Of a stretch of 64,000 nt of DNA, positions 18,367 through 28,760 are shown in pieces. The notes under the pieces were generated by a model. The model saw nothing but the letters and a program-made list of their open reading frames with translations. It was not told the DNA's origin and searched no databases. The stretch comes from Algoriphagus sp. TR-M9 (GTDB lineage Bacteria > Bacteroidota > Bacteroidia > Cytophagales > Cyclobacteriaceae), in the NCBI RefSeq assembly GCF_027594545.1, contig NZ_CP115160.1, forward strand, positions 1,125,001-1,189,000, in the 5' to 3' direction. Each line of letters begins with the position of its first letter. Positions within the stretch are counted from its first letter, which is position 1. The position numbers and the translations under genes are program-made.

Positions 18367-19222
18367 AATATTAGCGGCTTGCCTACTGATTCTGCTTTCA
18401 TTTGGAACACTTAAAGCACAGGGGGAAGCCTATCAGTTTTTTAATGCCAAAGGAAAAGCACTTTCTTTCAAGCAGGTGCTTGAAGCGTTAGAGCCAGCTG
18501 ATGCTGTGTTTTTTGGTGAGCTTCACAACAATAGTTTGGGACATTGGCTGCAATTGCAGGTTTTGAAGGGGCTTCATAAGCAAAACCCTGAGCTGGTGCT
18601 GGGTTCTGAGATTTTTGAGCGTGAAGATCAGCTGAACATCAATGAATGGTTTGCAGACCAGATTACCGAAAGTAGTTTTGAGTCTGAAGCTAAGCTTTGG
18701 AAGAATTACAGCACTGATTATCGGCCTATTTTGCGCTACGCAAAGGAGAATAACCTGAGTTTTATCGCCAGCAATGTTCCCCGAAAGTATGCCTCTCTGG
18801 TCAGTAAGAGAGGATTGCAGGCCTTGGATTCCCTATATGATGATGCAAAGAAAAGCTTTGCGAAGCTACCTGTAAGAGTGGATATGAACCTGCCAGGCTA
18901 CCTGGCTATGAAGGAGATGATGCATGGCGCTCCCGGCAACTCGGATTACATGATCATGGCTCAGGCACTGAAGGATGCTACCATGGCCGAGTCACTTTTT
19001 GCTCCCCTGGCGAATGGGAAAAAAGTCTATCATATCAACGGGGCCTACCATAGCAAGGACGGAGAAGGAATTCTTTGGTATCTGAAGCAGGAATTTCCTG
19101 ATTTGAAGGTGGTGAATATCCATACCGTGCTGCAAGACAAACTTGATAAGCTGGAAGCGGGAAATAGCCAAGCCGGCGAAATAATTTTGGTCCTTCCGAA
19201 GGACAGTCACGAAACGTACTAA
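18359..19222 (+). CDS. ChaN-family exported protein
   Basis: The product has 287 residues with a signal peptide (ILAACLLILLSFGTLKA-QG). The ChaN/DUF399 core is clear: DAVFFGELHNNSLGHWLQLQ, LVLGSEIFEREDQ, FIASNVPRKYAS and a terminal VYHINGAYHSKDGEGI with histidines. The family adopts an EreA/ChaN fold, and members of the group bind haem or metals. In Bacteroidota the proteins are usually called haem-binding uptake proteins, but no receptor gene is nearby. It overlaps folB by 8 bp and is followed after 2 bp by the DUF4268 gene. Confidence 0.85.
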   Translation: MRKILAACLLILLSFGTLKAQGEAYQFFNAKGKALSFKQVLEALEPADAVFFGELHNNSLGHWLQLQVLKGLHKQNPELVLGSEIFEREDQLNINEWFADQITESSFESEAKLWKNYSTDYRPILRYAKENNLSFIASNVPRKYASLVSKRGLQALDSLYDDAKKSFAKLPVRVDMNLPGYLAMKEMMHGAPGNSDYMIMAQALKDATMAESLFAPLANGKKVYHINGAYHSKDGEGILWYLKQEFPDLKVVNIHTVLQDKLDKLEAGNSQAGEIILVLPKDSHETY

Positions 19223-19224
19223 AC

Positions 19225-19683
19225 GTGTACAGTAAGGCGGAAACATCGAAAATCAGGGCCGATTTTTGGATCACTTTTGGGCGGTATATGAAGCCTGTTC
19301 CCAATGCGGAAGGAAGAAAGATAAATTGGCCAAACTATAAAACCGGCATTCGTAATATCTATTTTCGGATGAAAGCAGAGCGGGGATTTGCTTCAATAGG
19401 CATAGAGCTGGGGCATGCTGATGAGGAGTTGCAAGAGCTTTATTTCGAACAATTTGTCCAACTGAAGAAAATTTTTGAAAGTACTGTAGGGGAGGAGTGG
19501 GAGTGGAAACTTCACCAAACCAATGAGTTTGGCCAGAAAATATCCAAAATCGAGCTGGTTTTACCCCATGTCAATGTGATGGAACAAAAGGACTGGCCGG
19601 ATATTATTTCCTTTCTCAAACCTAGGATCATAGCACTGGATGAATTTTGGAGTTTGGTGAAGCCAGGGTTTGAGGGGCTTTAA
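19225..19683 (+). CDS. DUF4268 protein
   Basis: The product has 152 residues with a GTG start 2 bp after the ChaN stop. It matches the DUF4268 pattern seen alone or at the C-terminus of nuclease-like proteins: RADFWITFGRYMKPVP, then GIRNIYFRMKAERGFASIGIEL, EWEWKLHQTNEFGQKIS and a final WPDIISFLKPRIIALDEFW. It is a soluble alpha/beta protein. No catalytic motif is evident and its role is unknown. It is the last gene of the WD40-divIVA-folB-chaN run and is convergent with the MazG-like gene. Confidence 0.8.
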   Translation: MYSKAETSKIRADFWITFGRYMKPVPNAEGRKINWPNYKTGIRNIYFRMKAERGFASIGIELGHADEELQELYFEQFVQLKKIFESTVGEEWEWKLHQTNEFGQKISKIELVLPHVNVMEQKDWPDIISFLKPRIIALDEFWSLVKPGFEGL

Positions 19684-19689
19684 GAATAG

Positions 19690-20028
19690 TTACCGAAGCT
19701 TGTCATTGTTTTTGTGCCGATCTATATCACGGATGTTCTTTTTTTCAAAATTCTTTCTCATGGCTTCCGTTAGATCTACACCGGTTTGATTGGCCAGGCA
19801 GATCAAAACCCATAGCACGTCGGCCATTTCATCTCCTAAGTCTTTTCCTTTATCAGATTCTTTGAATGACTGTTCTCCGTAAGTTCTGGACATGATCCTT
19901 GCCAGTTCACCAACTTCTTCCATCAGGATAGTCATGTTGGTCAGTTCATTGAAGTACCGTACGCCTACCGTTTTAATCCATTGATCTACTTGCTCTTGTG
20001 CTTCTTTAAGGGTGATTTCCTTTTCCAT
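19690..20028 (-). CDS. MazG-like nucleotide pyrophosphohydrolase
   Basis: The product has 112 residues and hydrolyses nucleoside triphosphates to monophosphate and pyrophosphate. The all-alpha NTP-PPase signature is present: E-E-V-G-E-L-A in the first helix pair (MTILMEEVGELARIMSRTYG), then KDLGDEMADVLWVLICLANQ carrying the E-x-x-D metal ligands. The short single domain is the MazG-like/RS21-C6 house-cleaning type. It is monocistronic, convergent with the DUF4268 gene, and divergent from the VanZ-RDD gene across 136 bp. Confidence 0.85.
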   Translation of the reverse strand: MEKEITLKEAQEQVDQWIKTVGVRYFNELTNMTILMEEVGELARIMSRTYGEQSFKESDKGKDLGDEMADVLWVLICLANQTGVDLTEAMRKNFEKKNIRDIDRHKNNDKLR

Positions 20029-20164
20029 GGTAGCTTATTGTTTGCTTATTTTAACATTCCGAAAAGCTGCAATTTGGTAAATCCATCGCGAATGGGTTCA
20101 ATTCTTGCGAAAAATCATTTTTTTTGTTTCCCATGGAGCATGAAGCTGAAATCAGTGAAGGTTT

Positions 20165-21268
20165 ATGAGTGAATATTTTGAGACAATCCGTACTTCCATT
20201 TTGTATTTTCCCTTGGTGGCGGTTTTGAGTTTTGTGCCGTATGCCTACTTTCAATACAGGAAGATTGGCTACGTGCAGTTCAATAGGAGTCTGGTTTTTT
20301 ATGTGTTTGGGTTTTATGCGATGACTGCATTTTTCCTGACTTTATTGCCCCTCCCGGAGATTACCCCTGAATTTTGTGCTCGAAGGGCAGGCAAGGTGAT
20401 TCCTAGTTTCTTTCCATTCCGGTTTGTCAGGGATACATTTCGTGAGGTGAGTGGCAATATCTCACTCTTTAGCATTGTGAAAAGCCAGACGTTTATGGTA
20501 ACTGCATTTAATGTGCTTTTGCTGATGCCTTTGGGCTTTTTTCTTCGGTATTTATTTCAGGTGAGGCATATTGCTATCGCTACCCTGATAGGTTTTTTTG
20601 TTTCTTTATTTTTCGAAATCACCCAGCTTACAGCCGTATATGGTTTATATCCCTGTAGGTATAGACATTTCGAAGTGGATGATTTGATTACCAATACTTT
20701 TGGGTGCTTTGTGGGATTCCTGATCGCTGGATATACTACCTTCCTTCCGAATATTTCCCGAAAGCCCCTGCTGACCAGAGATAGTGTGACCTTGACTCAG
20801 CGTTTTCTGGCAATCTTTGTAGATTCCTTGATTGTGATTCTCCTTACCTCGTACTTGATCGAAGGACTCACATCGAATATCTGGCTGCTGTCCGCGATGA
20901 AAGTAGGGATGATTTTCTTTTACTTTATTTGGGTGGGGAAAATCACTAATGGACAGACCTTTGGAAAGAAACTTCTGGGAATACGCATTGTGAGAATGGA
21001 TGGAGGAAAACTCAGGTTTAAGGATTTGATTGCCAGGTATGGGATATTTCTTTTGCTGCCATTTATGGTGGGTGAAGTTTCAAAATTCCTGATTGACACC
21101 CGTTTTGATGATAATTTTTACCTTTTTCTGTACCTGTTTTTTTTAGCGATTTGGTTTGTAGGTACGGTGATGGTCACTTTTATCCGAAAAGATCGCAGAG
21201 GCTGGCTAGATAGATTTGCACATACTACCCAGGTTTTGGCTGATCAGAAGAAACGCTCAGGTAATTAG
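20165..21268 (+). CDS. VanZ-RDD fusion membrane protein
   Basis: The product has 367 residues. Residues about 1-185 are a VanZ-like module with four to five helices (AVLSFVPYAYFQYR, FYAMTAFFLTLLPL, then NVLLLMPLGFFLRYL, LFFEITQL and YRHFEVDDLITNTFGCFVGF). Residues about 195-360 are an RDD module (TLTQRFLAIFVDSLIVILLTS, then TNGQTFGKKLLGIRIVRMDGG and RRGWLDRFAHTTQVL). VanZ in enterococci affects teicoplanin resistance, and RDD proteins include ion antiporters, but neither function can be transferred safely. It is monocistronic. Confidence 0.82.
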   Translation: MSEYFETIRTSILYFPLVAVLSFVPYAYFQYRKIGYVQFNRSLVFYVFGFYAMTAFFLTLLPLPEITPEFCARRAGKVIPSFFPFRFVRDTFREVSGNISLFSIVKSQTFMVTAFNVLLLMPLGFFLRYLFQVRHIAIATLIGFFVSLFFEITQLTAVYGLYPCRYRHFEVDDLITNTFGCFVGFLIAGYTTFLPNISRKPLLTRDSVTLTQRFLAIFVDSLIVILLTSYLIEGLTSNIWLLSAMKVGMIFFYFIWVGKITNGQTFGKKLLGIRIVRMDGGKLRFKDLIARYGIFLLLPFMVGEVSKFLIDTRFDDNFYLFLYLFFLAIWFVGTVMVTFIRKDRRGWLDRFAHTTQVLADQKKRSGN

Positions 21269-21384
21269 GGCTAAAACCCTAATAACTTAGCTATTTCTGG
21301 TTCATTGTTAGTGTAATGTCGCATTCAAGGGTTAAATTCAATCTTGAAAGTTGAAACTGATATCCCACCACCCAAATTTATGCT

Positions 21385-22944
21385 ATGAGAACTACCTTAT
21401 TTTCCCTTCTATTACTGCTCGTTATCTTTTCTTGCAGTACCAAGCAAGATTCAAAAGACTTGCCCAGAATTGCAATTGCAGGACTGGCCATAGAGTCCAG
21501 TACTTTTTCACCCGCAAAATCTGATGTGGAAGCTTTTCGAACCAGGGAGGGATCCAATATTTTCAGCTATTACCCCTTTCTTGATTCAGCCTCCGAAAAT
21601 AGGGGGAGAGCAGAATGGTTTCCTACGCTCAGAGGTCACGCGATACCCGGAGGCATAGTGACTCGGGAAGCCTATGAGGAACTGGTGGGCAAAACCCTGG
21701 AAATGCTCCAAGAAAACCTTCCTTATGATGGACTGTTCTTTGATATTCATGGAGCCATGATTGTAGAAGGCCTGGATGATCCGGAGGGAGATTTTATTAT
21801 TCGGGTCAGAGAGGTAGTAGGACCTGAGACCTTGATTTCTACCTCTATGGATTTGCATGGGAATGTTTCCTGGAGATTGGCAGAAAATACAGATTTGATC
21901 ACCTGCTACAGAATGGCACCTCATGAGGATGCTTTGGAATCTAAACAGCGGGCAGTAGAAAACCTACTGGAAAGACTGGAAAGCGGGAAAGGAAAGCCAG
22001 CGTACAAAGCTTGGATTCCTGTCCCTATTTTGCTTCCTGGGGAAAAAACCAGCACCAGGATCGATCCGGGAAAGAGTCTTTATGCCAAAGTGGATCCCCT
22101 AACCAAGAAAGAAGGGGTGATTGATGCGGCGATCTGGATAGGATATGCATGGGCTGATGAGCCCAGAAACCACGCCGTGGTGATGGTAACTGGAGATGAT
22201 GAACAAGCCGTGACTGAGTCTGCTGAGGAGCTGGCACAAAGTTTTTGGGATGTGAGAAATGAATTTGAATTTGTGGCACCTGTAGCGACATTGGAAGAGA
22301 GTCTGGATATGGCAATAGCTTCAGATAAAAAGCCATTCATGATTTCTGATATGGGTGACAACCCTACCGCTGGAGGCGCTGGAGATGTGACCTGGACTTT
22401 GACAGAAATCCTCAAAAGACCTGAATTTCAAGCTGAAAATGGACCTACTTTGATTTATGCTTCCATACCAGGTCCTGAATTTGTAGAGAAAGCCATTGCT
22501 GCCGGTGTAGGTGGACAAGTGGAGGGTACAGCCGGAGCAGCGGTGGATGATAGATTTGCTCCGCCTATTTTACTCAAAGGAACAGTACAGGCAATAGAAG
22601 AGGGCGATGGGGCAGCAGAAGTAGAAGTAGTAGTGAAAGTGGGGTCTGTACATGTGATTGTGACCAAAAAACGCAAACCCTATCATAGGGAAAGTGACTT
22701 TACAAATCTGGGTTTGAATCCAAGAGATGCGGATATAGTAGTAGTAAAAATCGGGTATTTGGTACCGGAGCTTTATGATATGCGTGCAGATTGGATTATG
22801 GCATTGACGCCGGGAGGAGTAGACCAAGACTTGGAACGTTTAGGCTATAAGCGTATCAAGCGGCCGATGTTTCCTCTGGATAAGGATATGGAAGATCCGG
22901 ATTTGAGTGCTCAGATGGTGCCTGCTGCTGATGAGTTAGAATAA
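21385..22944 (+). CDS. M81-family metallopeptidase (MlrC-like) lipoprotein
   Basis: The product has 519 residues and starts with a lipoprotein signal (LLLLVIFSC, Cys17). It then has the MlrC pattern: PRIAIAGLAIESSTFSPAKSD, GLFFDIHGAMIVEGLDDPEGD and TSMDLHGNVSWRLAENTDL (metal ligands), followed by MISDMGDNPTAGGAGDVTW. MlrC in sphingomonads opens linear microcystin degradation products, but homologues are widespread in bacteria that never meet microcystin. Here it is a lipid-anchored periplasmic amidohydrolase of unknown substrate. The following gene is a broken DUF1801 gene. Confidence 0.85.
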   Translation: MRTTLFSLLLLLVIFSCSTKQDSKDLPRIAIAGLAIESSTFSPAKSDVEAFRTREGSNIFSYYPFLDSASENRGRAEWFPTLRGHAIPGGIVTREAYEELVGKTLEMLQENLPYDGLFFDIHGAMIVEGLDDPEGDFIIRVREVVGPETLISTSMDLHGNVSWRLAENTDLITCYRMAPHEDALESKQRAVENLLERLESGKGKPAYKAWIPVPILLPGEKTSTRIDPGKSLYAKVDPLTKKEGVIDAAIWIGYAWADEPRNHAVVMVTGDDEQAVTESAEELAQSFWDVRNEFEFVAPVATLEESLDMAIASDKKPFMISDMGDNPTAGGAGDVTWTLTEILKRPEFQAENGPTLIYASIPGPEFVEKAIAAGVGGQVEGTAGAAVDDRFAPPILLKGTVQAIEEGDGAAEVEVVVKVGSVHVIVTKKRKPYHRESDFTNLGLNPRDADIVVVKIGYLVPELYDMRADWIMALTPGGVDQDLERLGYKRIKRPMFPLDKDMEDPDLSAQMVPAADELE

Positions 22945-22959
22945 TAAAATCATACAAAT

Positions 22960-23328
22960 GTGTCGAATCAAAAACCCGCCTCAGTAGAAGAATATCTAGG
23001 CCTCTTTTCTCCATAAATACGGGAAATGCTAGAGCAGATGCGCAGCACCATCCAAGAAGCGATTCCAGAGGCTAAAGAGGTCATCAGCTATCATATGCCT
23101 GCATACCGAACTACTGAGGTTCTGGTTTATTTTGCTGCAGCTAAAAAACACCTAGGATTCTATCCCAGCAATAGCGGTGTGAGTGAGTTTAAGAAAGAAC
23201 TGCAATCCTATGTGACATCCAAAGGAGCAATCCAATTTCCTTTGGATCAGCCATTGCCTCTTGAGTTGATTGCAGCCATTTGTCAGTTTAGATTGTCTGA
23301 AGCCCAAGAAAGAGCACAACTCAAGTAA
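22960..23328 (+). pseudogene. DUF1801 gene interrupted by a stop codon
   Basis: From the GTG at 22960 the frame reads VSNQKPASVEEYLGLFSP, then TAA (23014-23016), then IREMLEQMRSTIQEAIPEAK and continues in the same frame to 23328. Both sides are typical DUF1801 (YdhG/Fra-like) sequence, which normally runs through this point with E or Q. A single base change from CAA or GAA to TAA explains it. The remaining ORF from the ATG at 23026 (100 residues) keeps most of the domain (SYHMPAYRT, GFYPSNSGVSEFK) and might be translated, but lacks the first helix. A sequencing error is also possible. Confidence 0.7.
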
Positions 23329-23579
23329 AAGAGATCTTAGTAGTATAGCTCCATTTTACAGGCTTTTAAAATTTTGCCTTTTATCGAATTACTTTCTTAA
23401 ACCCTATGCCTAGGTTTCGTCATAGCCTGTCCCTATTTATCAGGAAAGACAAGTGTAGGACAGCCAAATTCAGGTAAGGTCCAGGCTACTTTGGTCTTTT
23501 GACCAGCTGAGCAAAGAATTATTGGTCACTGGCATCATTCCGTATATTTAGGTTAAATTTTACCTTATTTTCACTGTAA

Positions 23580-24737
23580 ATGAAAAAGCTATCAGTTTTT
23601 AATACGTATCAAAAACCCGGTGAAAGTGAGGTTAAGTACTGGCATTTTTCGCTTGGCCTAAAAATGACCTGTTTACTGGGACTTTGCCTGTTCCTATACT
23701 CCTGTGCAGAGGCCCAGAAACCTACAGCAGCTGAATTGTATTTTCCTCCAAATGAATCTGTGGAGTGGGAGCAGGTTAGTTTGCAAGATTTGGATTGGGA
23801 TGAAACTAAGCTGGAAGAGCTTTTGGCCTGGCTACCAAGTCAGGGTACCCGTGCATTTATGATTTTGAAGGATGGTAAAATAGTGGTGGAGGAATACTGG
23901 GGAGAGAAGCTGACAGGGCTGGGGGAGATGGATCAAGATGCCTTTTGGTATTGGGCTTCGGCTGGCAAGACCCTAACTGCTGTATTGCTGGGAATAGCTG
24001 AGGAGCACAAGCTGCTCAAGCGCAAGGATAGAACCCAAGATTACCTCGGGAAAGGATGGACCTCTCTTTCTGAAGAACAAGAACGGGAAATTCGCTTAGA
24101 ACATCATCTAAGCATGACCACCGGACTGAATGATGCTGTAGCAGATCCAGATGATACCAGTGCCGAGGCCTTGACTTTTCTGGCTGAGCCTGGAAGCAGA
24201 TGGGCCTATCATAATGCACCCTATACACTATTGGAAAAAGTCCTGGAAGAGGCCTCAGGTGAAACTTTTCAGGAGTTTTTCAGAGCCTCTGTGGGAAACA
24301 AAATAGGTATGAAAGGATTTTGGCAGCAAACGGGTAATAACAATGTGTTTTACTCAGATGCCAGATCCATGGCTAGGTTTGGACTACTCCTTCACGCAGA
24401 TGGAAACTGGAATGGGGATCAAATATGGTCAAACAAGTTTTTTCAAGAAATGAGAGAAACCTCCCAGGATTTGAACCCTAGTTATGGGTATTTAACTTGG
24501 CTCAATGGTAAAAGTTCCTTTATGATTCCACAGTCCCAACGTCTCTTTCCGGGTATGCTTATTCCATCTGCACCTGCAGATATGTATCAGGCTATGGGTA
24601 AAAATGGTCAGTTTCTGATGGTGGTTCCTTCCGAAGGATTGGTGATTGTGCGGATGGGAGGAGCTGGAGATAATGCCCTAGTGCCCTTTCTGTTGATTCG
24701 GGATATCTGGGATCGCTTGGCAGCAGTGATCGAGTAG
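23580..24737 (+). CDS. Serine hydrolase lipoprotein (beta-lactamase-like)
   Basis: The open frame encodes 385 residues. The ATG at 23664 (residue 29) begins a lipoprotein signal (MTCLLGLCLFLYSC) and is the likelier start, giving 357 residues. The domain is the class C beta-lactamase-related type: catalytic S-A-G-K in FWYWASAGKTLTAVLLG, tyrosine motif YHNAPYTLLEK, and a C-terminal MGKNGQFLMVVPS segment in place of KTG/HxG. Reading family position, it is an esterase or amidase of unknown substrate in the cell envelope. It is monocistronic after a 250-bp gap with no recognisable elements. Confidence 0.82.
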   Translation: MKKLSVFNTYQKPGESEVKYWHFSLGLKMTCLLGLCLFLYSCAEAQKPTAAELYFPPNESVEWEQVSLQDLDWDETKLEELLAWLPSQGTRAFMILKDGKIVVEEYWGEKLTGLGEMDQDAFWYWASAGKTLTAVLLGIAEEHKLLKRKDRTQDYLGKGWTSLSEEQEREIRLEHHLSMTTGLNDAVADPDDTSAEALTFLAEPGSRWAYHNAPYTLLEKVLEEASGETFQEFFRASVGNKIGMKGFWQQTGNNNVFYSDARSMARFGLLLHADGNWNGDQIWSNKFFQEMRETSQDLNPSYGYLTWLNGKSSFMIPQSQRLFPGMLIPSAPADMYQAMGKNGQFLMVVPSEGLVIVRMGGAGDNALVPFLLIRDIWDRLAAVIE

Positions 24738-24744
24738 ATCAATC

Positions 24745-25122
24745 TTAGGTTAGCTGATCTTTTATTTTATCTATGGTGAGGGGTTTTTCCAAAAATCCGG
24801 AGACCGTGTCGTATGTCTTGGCTTTTTCTCTGTCATTGAAATCAATGGAGCTGGATAAAATGACTATTTTATCTTTCCGTTGCGGGAATTGAATCCCGTA
24901 TTTGTCTAAAAATTCCCACCCATTCAGTACCGGCATGTTGATGTCAAGGAAGATTAAAATTGATTTTTCTGCAGCTTGCTCGGAAAGCGCGATCAACGCT
25001 TCCTCGGCTTCTAAAAACTCAACGATGTCTTCTGAAACTCCTACTTTGCTGATCAACCTCTTATTGATAAGGTTGTTGATGGGATCATCGTCAACAAGAA
25101 AAATGGTGTCAAAATGAGTCAT
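24745..25122 (-). CDS. Single-domain response regulator (CheY-like)
   Basis: The product has 125 residues and is one receiver domain with no output domain. The acidic pocket is DDD (FLVDDDPINNLI), the phosphoacceptor Asp is in ILIFLDINMPVLNGWEFL, the S/T position is ILSSSID and the invariant Lys is in GFLEKPL. The INNLINKRLI segment after the acidic cluster resembles receivers that act in phosphorelays with hybrid kinases common in Cytophagales. No histidine kinase gene is adjacent. It is followed on the same strand, after an intergenic terminator, by nothing related. Confidence 0.88.
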   Translation of the reverse strand: MTHFDTIFLVDDDPINNLINKRLISKVGVSEDIVEFLEAEEALIALSEQAAEKSILIFLDINMPVLNGWEFLDKYGIQFPQRKDKIVILSSSIDFNDREKAKTYDTVSGFLEKPLTIDKIKDQLT

Positions 25123-25294
25123 TTAAATAGTAGAGTGCCAAAATAAGTTATTACTATAGCCAAAGTACAATTATTACCTAACGAAGTAAAACCTTTGTAT
25201 GCTTTTTTAGCAAATAAATAGGAATGATTTAAGTTTGACCTGAAGAGCTGATTTCTTTGATTCCGCTAACAGGCTATGCGAATTGAAAAAAAAT

Positions 25295-25324
25295 AAAGGA
25301 GGTCCGTTAAAAAGGACCTCCTTT
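25295..25324 (-). terminator. Terminator of the groES-groEL operon
   Basis: Perfect 11-bp arms (AAAGGAGGTCC) with an 8-nt loop lie 22 bp after the groEL stop. On the minus strand they are followed by ATTTTTTTTC, a good rho-independent U tract. Confidence 0.9.
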
Positions 25325-25345
25325 GATATCAGCTTGAAAGGGGAA

Positions 25346-27013
<1,668 letters not shown>

Positions 27014-27017
27014 TTAA

Positions 27018-27296
27018 TTACAGAATTGCAAAGATGTCCGACTCTCTCATGATCAGATAGTCGCCGCCTTCTACAGTCAGTTCTGTGCCGGAATACTTTC
27101 CGTACAAAACTGTGTCGCCAACTTTCACGGTCAACGGCTCGTCTTTTTTGCCATTTCCTACTGCCACTACAGTACCTTTCTGTGGCTTCTCTTTAGCTGT
27201 ATCTGGGATGTAAAGACCAGAAGCTGTTTTTTCTTCAGCTGCAGCAGGTTGTACCAAAACTCTGTCTGCAAGAGGTTTGATGTTCACATTTGACAT
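27018..27296 (-). CDS. groS: Co-chaperonin GroES
   Basis: The 92-residue product begins at the ATG at 27296 ([20 protein letters not shown]); the longer frame upstream is not homologous. The co-chaperonin pattern is clear: [47 protein letters not shown] and the terminal [11 protein letters not shown]. The heptameric lid closes the GroEL cavity. It is the first gene of the groES-groEL operon and is divergent from an uncharacterised gene starting at 27513. Confidence 0.97.
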   Translation of the reverse strand: MSNVNIKPLADRVLVQPAAAEEKTASGLYIPDTAKEKPQKGTVVAVGNGKKDEPLTVKVGDTVLYGKYSGTELTVEGGDYLIMRESDIFAIL

Positions 27297-27512
27297 AGTA
27301 TAAATTCGTTTAAAGGTTAGATTAAAATGTACTTGCCTAATAGCACTTCCTGTGCCAAGGGGCTTTTCGGTGAAAAGGCTGACAAATCGGCTGTCAACAC
27401 TCGCCTTTACCAGATTTATACCCATTTTTTTGGCAGACTTGACTGCCATTTTTGCCTTCCATTGTTTAAAAAAGTGACAAGATTTTGTAATTTATTGTCA
27501 AACCTATATCCT

Positions 27513-28223
27513 ATGACATATTTATCTCCAAACTGGATCACAGAAGGCCATATTGACTTTGAGTACAAGAAGTACCAAGTGCTGGCCTATTTGCAGCGCA
27601 GCTCCAAAGACTTTGACCAAGTCAAGCTTTACCCCACCCTGGGGGAGTTGATTGCCCATCATAGAAGGCTCCACGAACTGAAGTCTGGTAAATCCGAACT
27701 GAAGGATCTTTTTCCTAAAAGACTGGACGAATTGGATTGGCAAACAGGCAAACTGAGCTTTCAGTCTAGCGTGAATGATGATGAAATCATGCAGGAACTG
27801 GCAAGGATTACTGAATTTGCCCTACCCAGATTCGGTGAAAAAATCAATGACGGTAAATCTATCTATGATTTTGTAGAGCGGCAGATGGAATTTGAACCCA
27901 TAGGACTGATGCCCATGTATAAGCAGGAGGGCTATTTGCTTCTGTCACGTGACAAGGATAAAAATGTGCTTGCTTATCGCTATGCCTCCAGCTTGCTTCA
28001 CCAGGCAGGGGAGCAGTTTAGAAGTCTTACGATGCGGTTTATCGGCGCATTTCAGCGAAGTCTGGTGCTGACGATGGAAAAGATAAAAATGGAGCTGGTG
28101 AAGGAATATAAGGATCTGCCCAACCCGGCCACTTGGAGAATCCACAGCCAGAGCGAATTCCCAATTGAAGAGACTATTTTGCCTATAGGAAAAAGATTGC
28201 TTCTGAAAAGCGTAGCAGCTTGA
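27513..28223 (+). CDS. Conserved Bacteroidota protein, function unknown
   Basis: I start at the ATG at 27513 (MTYLSPNWITEGHIDFEYKK), giving 236 residues; the 62 codons upstream overlap the groES control region and look non-coding. The protein is soluble and mixed alpha/beta with notable motifs YQVLAYLQRSSKDFDQVKLYP, HRRLHELK, EFEPIGLMPMYKQEGYLLL and a helical end (RSLTMRFIGAFQRSLVLTME). I do not recognise a family. Its position next to groESL is the only context, and no functional link is inferred. Confidence 0.65.
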   Translation: MTYLSPNWITEGHIDFEYKKYQVLAYLQRSSKDFDQVKLYPTLGELIAHHRRLHELKSGKSELKDLFPKRLDELDWQTGKLSFQSSVNDDEIMQELARITEFALPRFGEKINDGKSIYDFVERQMEFEPIGLMPMYKQEGYLLLSRDKDKNVLAYRYASSLLHQAGEQFRSLTMRFIGAFQRSLVLTMEKIKMELVKEYKDLPNPATWRIHSQSEFPIEETILPIGKRLLLKSVAA

Positions 28224-28325
28224 TTATAGCTTAAAATACCCGATAATCCCCGGCGATGCCAAGTTGAAAAAACTTCAACCCCTCTTTTCTTTCACTACTG
28301 TTGAGAAAGCGGTTCTATTACAAAA

Positions 28326-28357
28326 AAAGTCCGCCTTTGAGAACAAGGGCGGACTTT
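28326..28357 (-). terminator. Terminator of the miaB-secG operon
   Basis: AAAGTCCGCC pairs with its complement across a 12-nt loop, and the minus strand then reads TTTTTTTG. It lies about 20 bp after the secG stop and closes the operon that begins with miaB. Confidence 0.88.
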
Positions 28358-28377
28358 CTAATAAGGGGATTTATACC

Positions 28378-28746
28378 TTAGTTTCCAGTCGTGTCAGTTT
28401 GAGCTGGAGTTTCAGCCTCCTCAGTAGCTGCCGGAAGTAGGCTTTCGTCTTCTCCAAAGGATGGAGCTACTACCTGCTGCTTAGCACTCTCGATGTTAGG
28501 AGAGGAGAATTGGTTTGACTGTCCACCGCTGTAGAATGCAGAGGATGCAAGGGATAAAACCAAAATAGCTATGGCCAAAACCCAAGTCGCTTTTTCCAAT
28601 ACATTTCCAGTACGGGTCACACCCATGATTTGTGATGCGCTGCCTCCAAATGCGGCACCAACACCACCTTTAGAATTTTGTCCCAGGATTACCAAGATTA
28701 GCAATACTGCCAAAATCAGGATGATTGTAATTAATAAAGTAAACAT
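28378..28746 (-). CDS. secG: Preprotein translocase subunit SecG
   Basis: SecG supports SecYEG-mediated export in the inner membrane. The 122-residue product has two hydrophobic helices (MFTLLITIILILAVLLILVI and ATWVLAIAILVLSLASSAF) joined by the signature loop GQNSKGGVGAAFGGSASQIMG. The long polar C-terminal tail (about residues 75-122, rich in S, Q, A, E and T) is typical of Bacteroidota SecG. It is the last gene of the operon, 14 bp after the preceding gene, followed by a terminator. Confidence 0.93.
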   Translation of the reverse strand: MFTLLITIILILAVLLILVILGQNSKGGVGAAFGGSASQIMGVTRTGNVLEKATWVLAIAILVLSLASSAFYSGGQSNQFSSPNIESAKQQVVAPSFGEDESLLPAATEEAETPAQTDTTGN

Positions 28747-28760
28747 ATTATAAATGGGTG

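Noticed and set aside
27018..27449. GroES extended 51 residues upstream
   Set aside because: The N-terminal extension is basic and non-homologous and overlaps the divergent gene's control region; the ATG at 27296 gives the normal GroES start.
27327..27512. CIRCE/HrcA operator near groES
   Set aside because: A GCAC/GTGC imperfect palindrome (TAGCACTTCCTGTGCCA) is present, but the TTAGCACTC-N9-GAGTGCTAA consensus is not.
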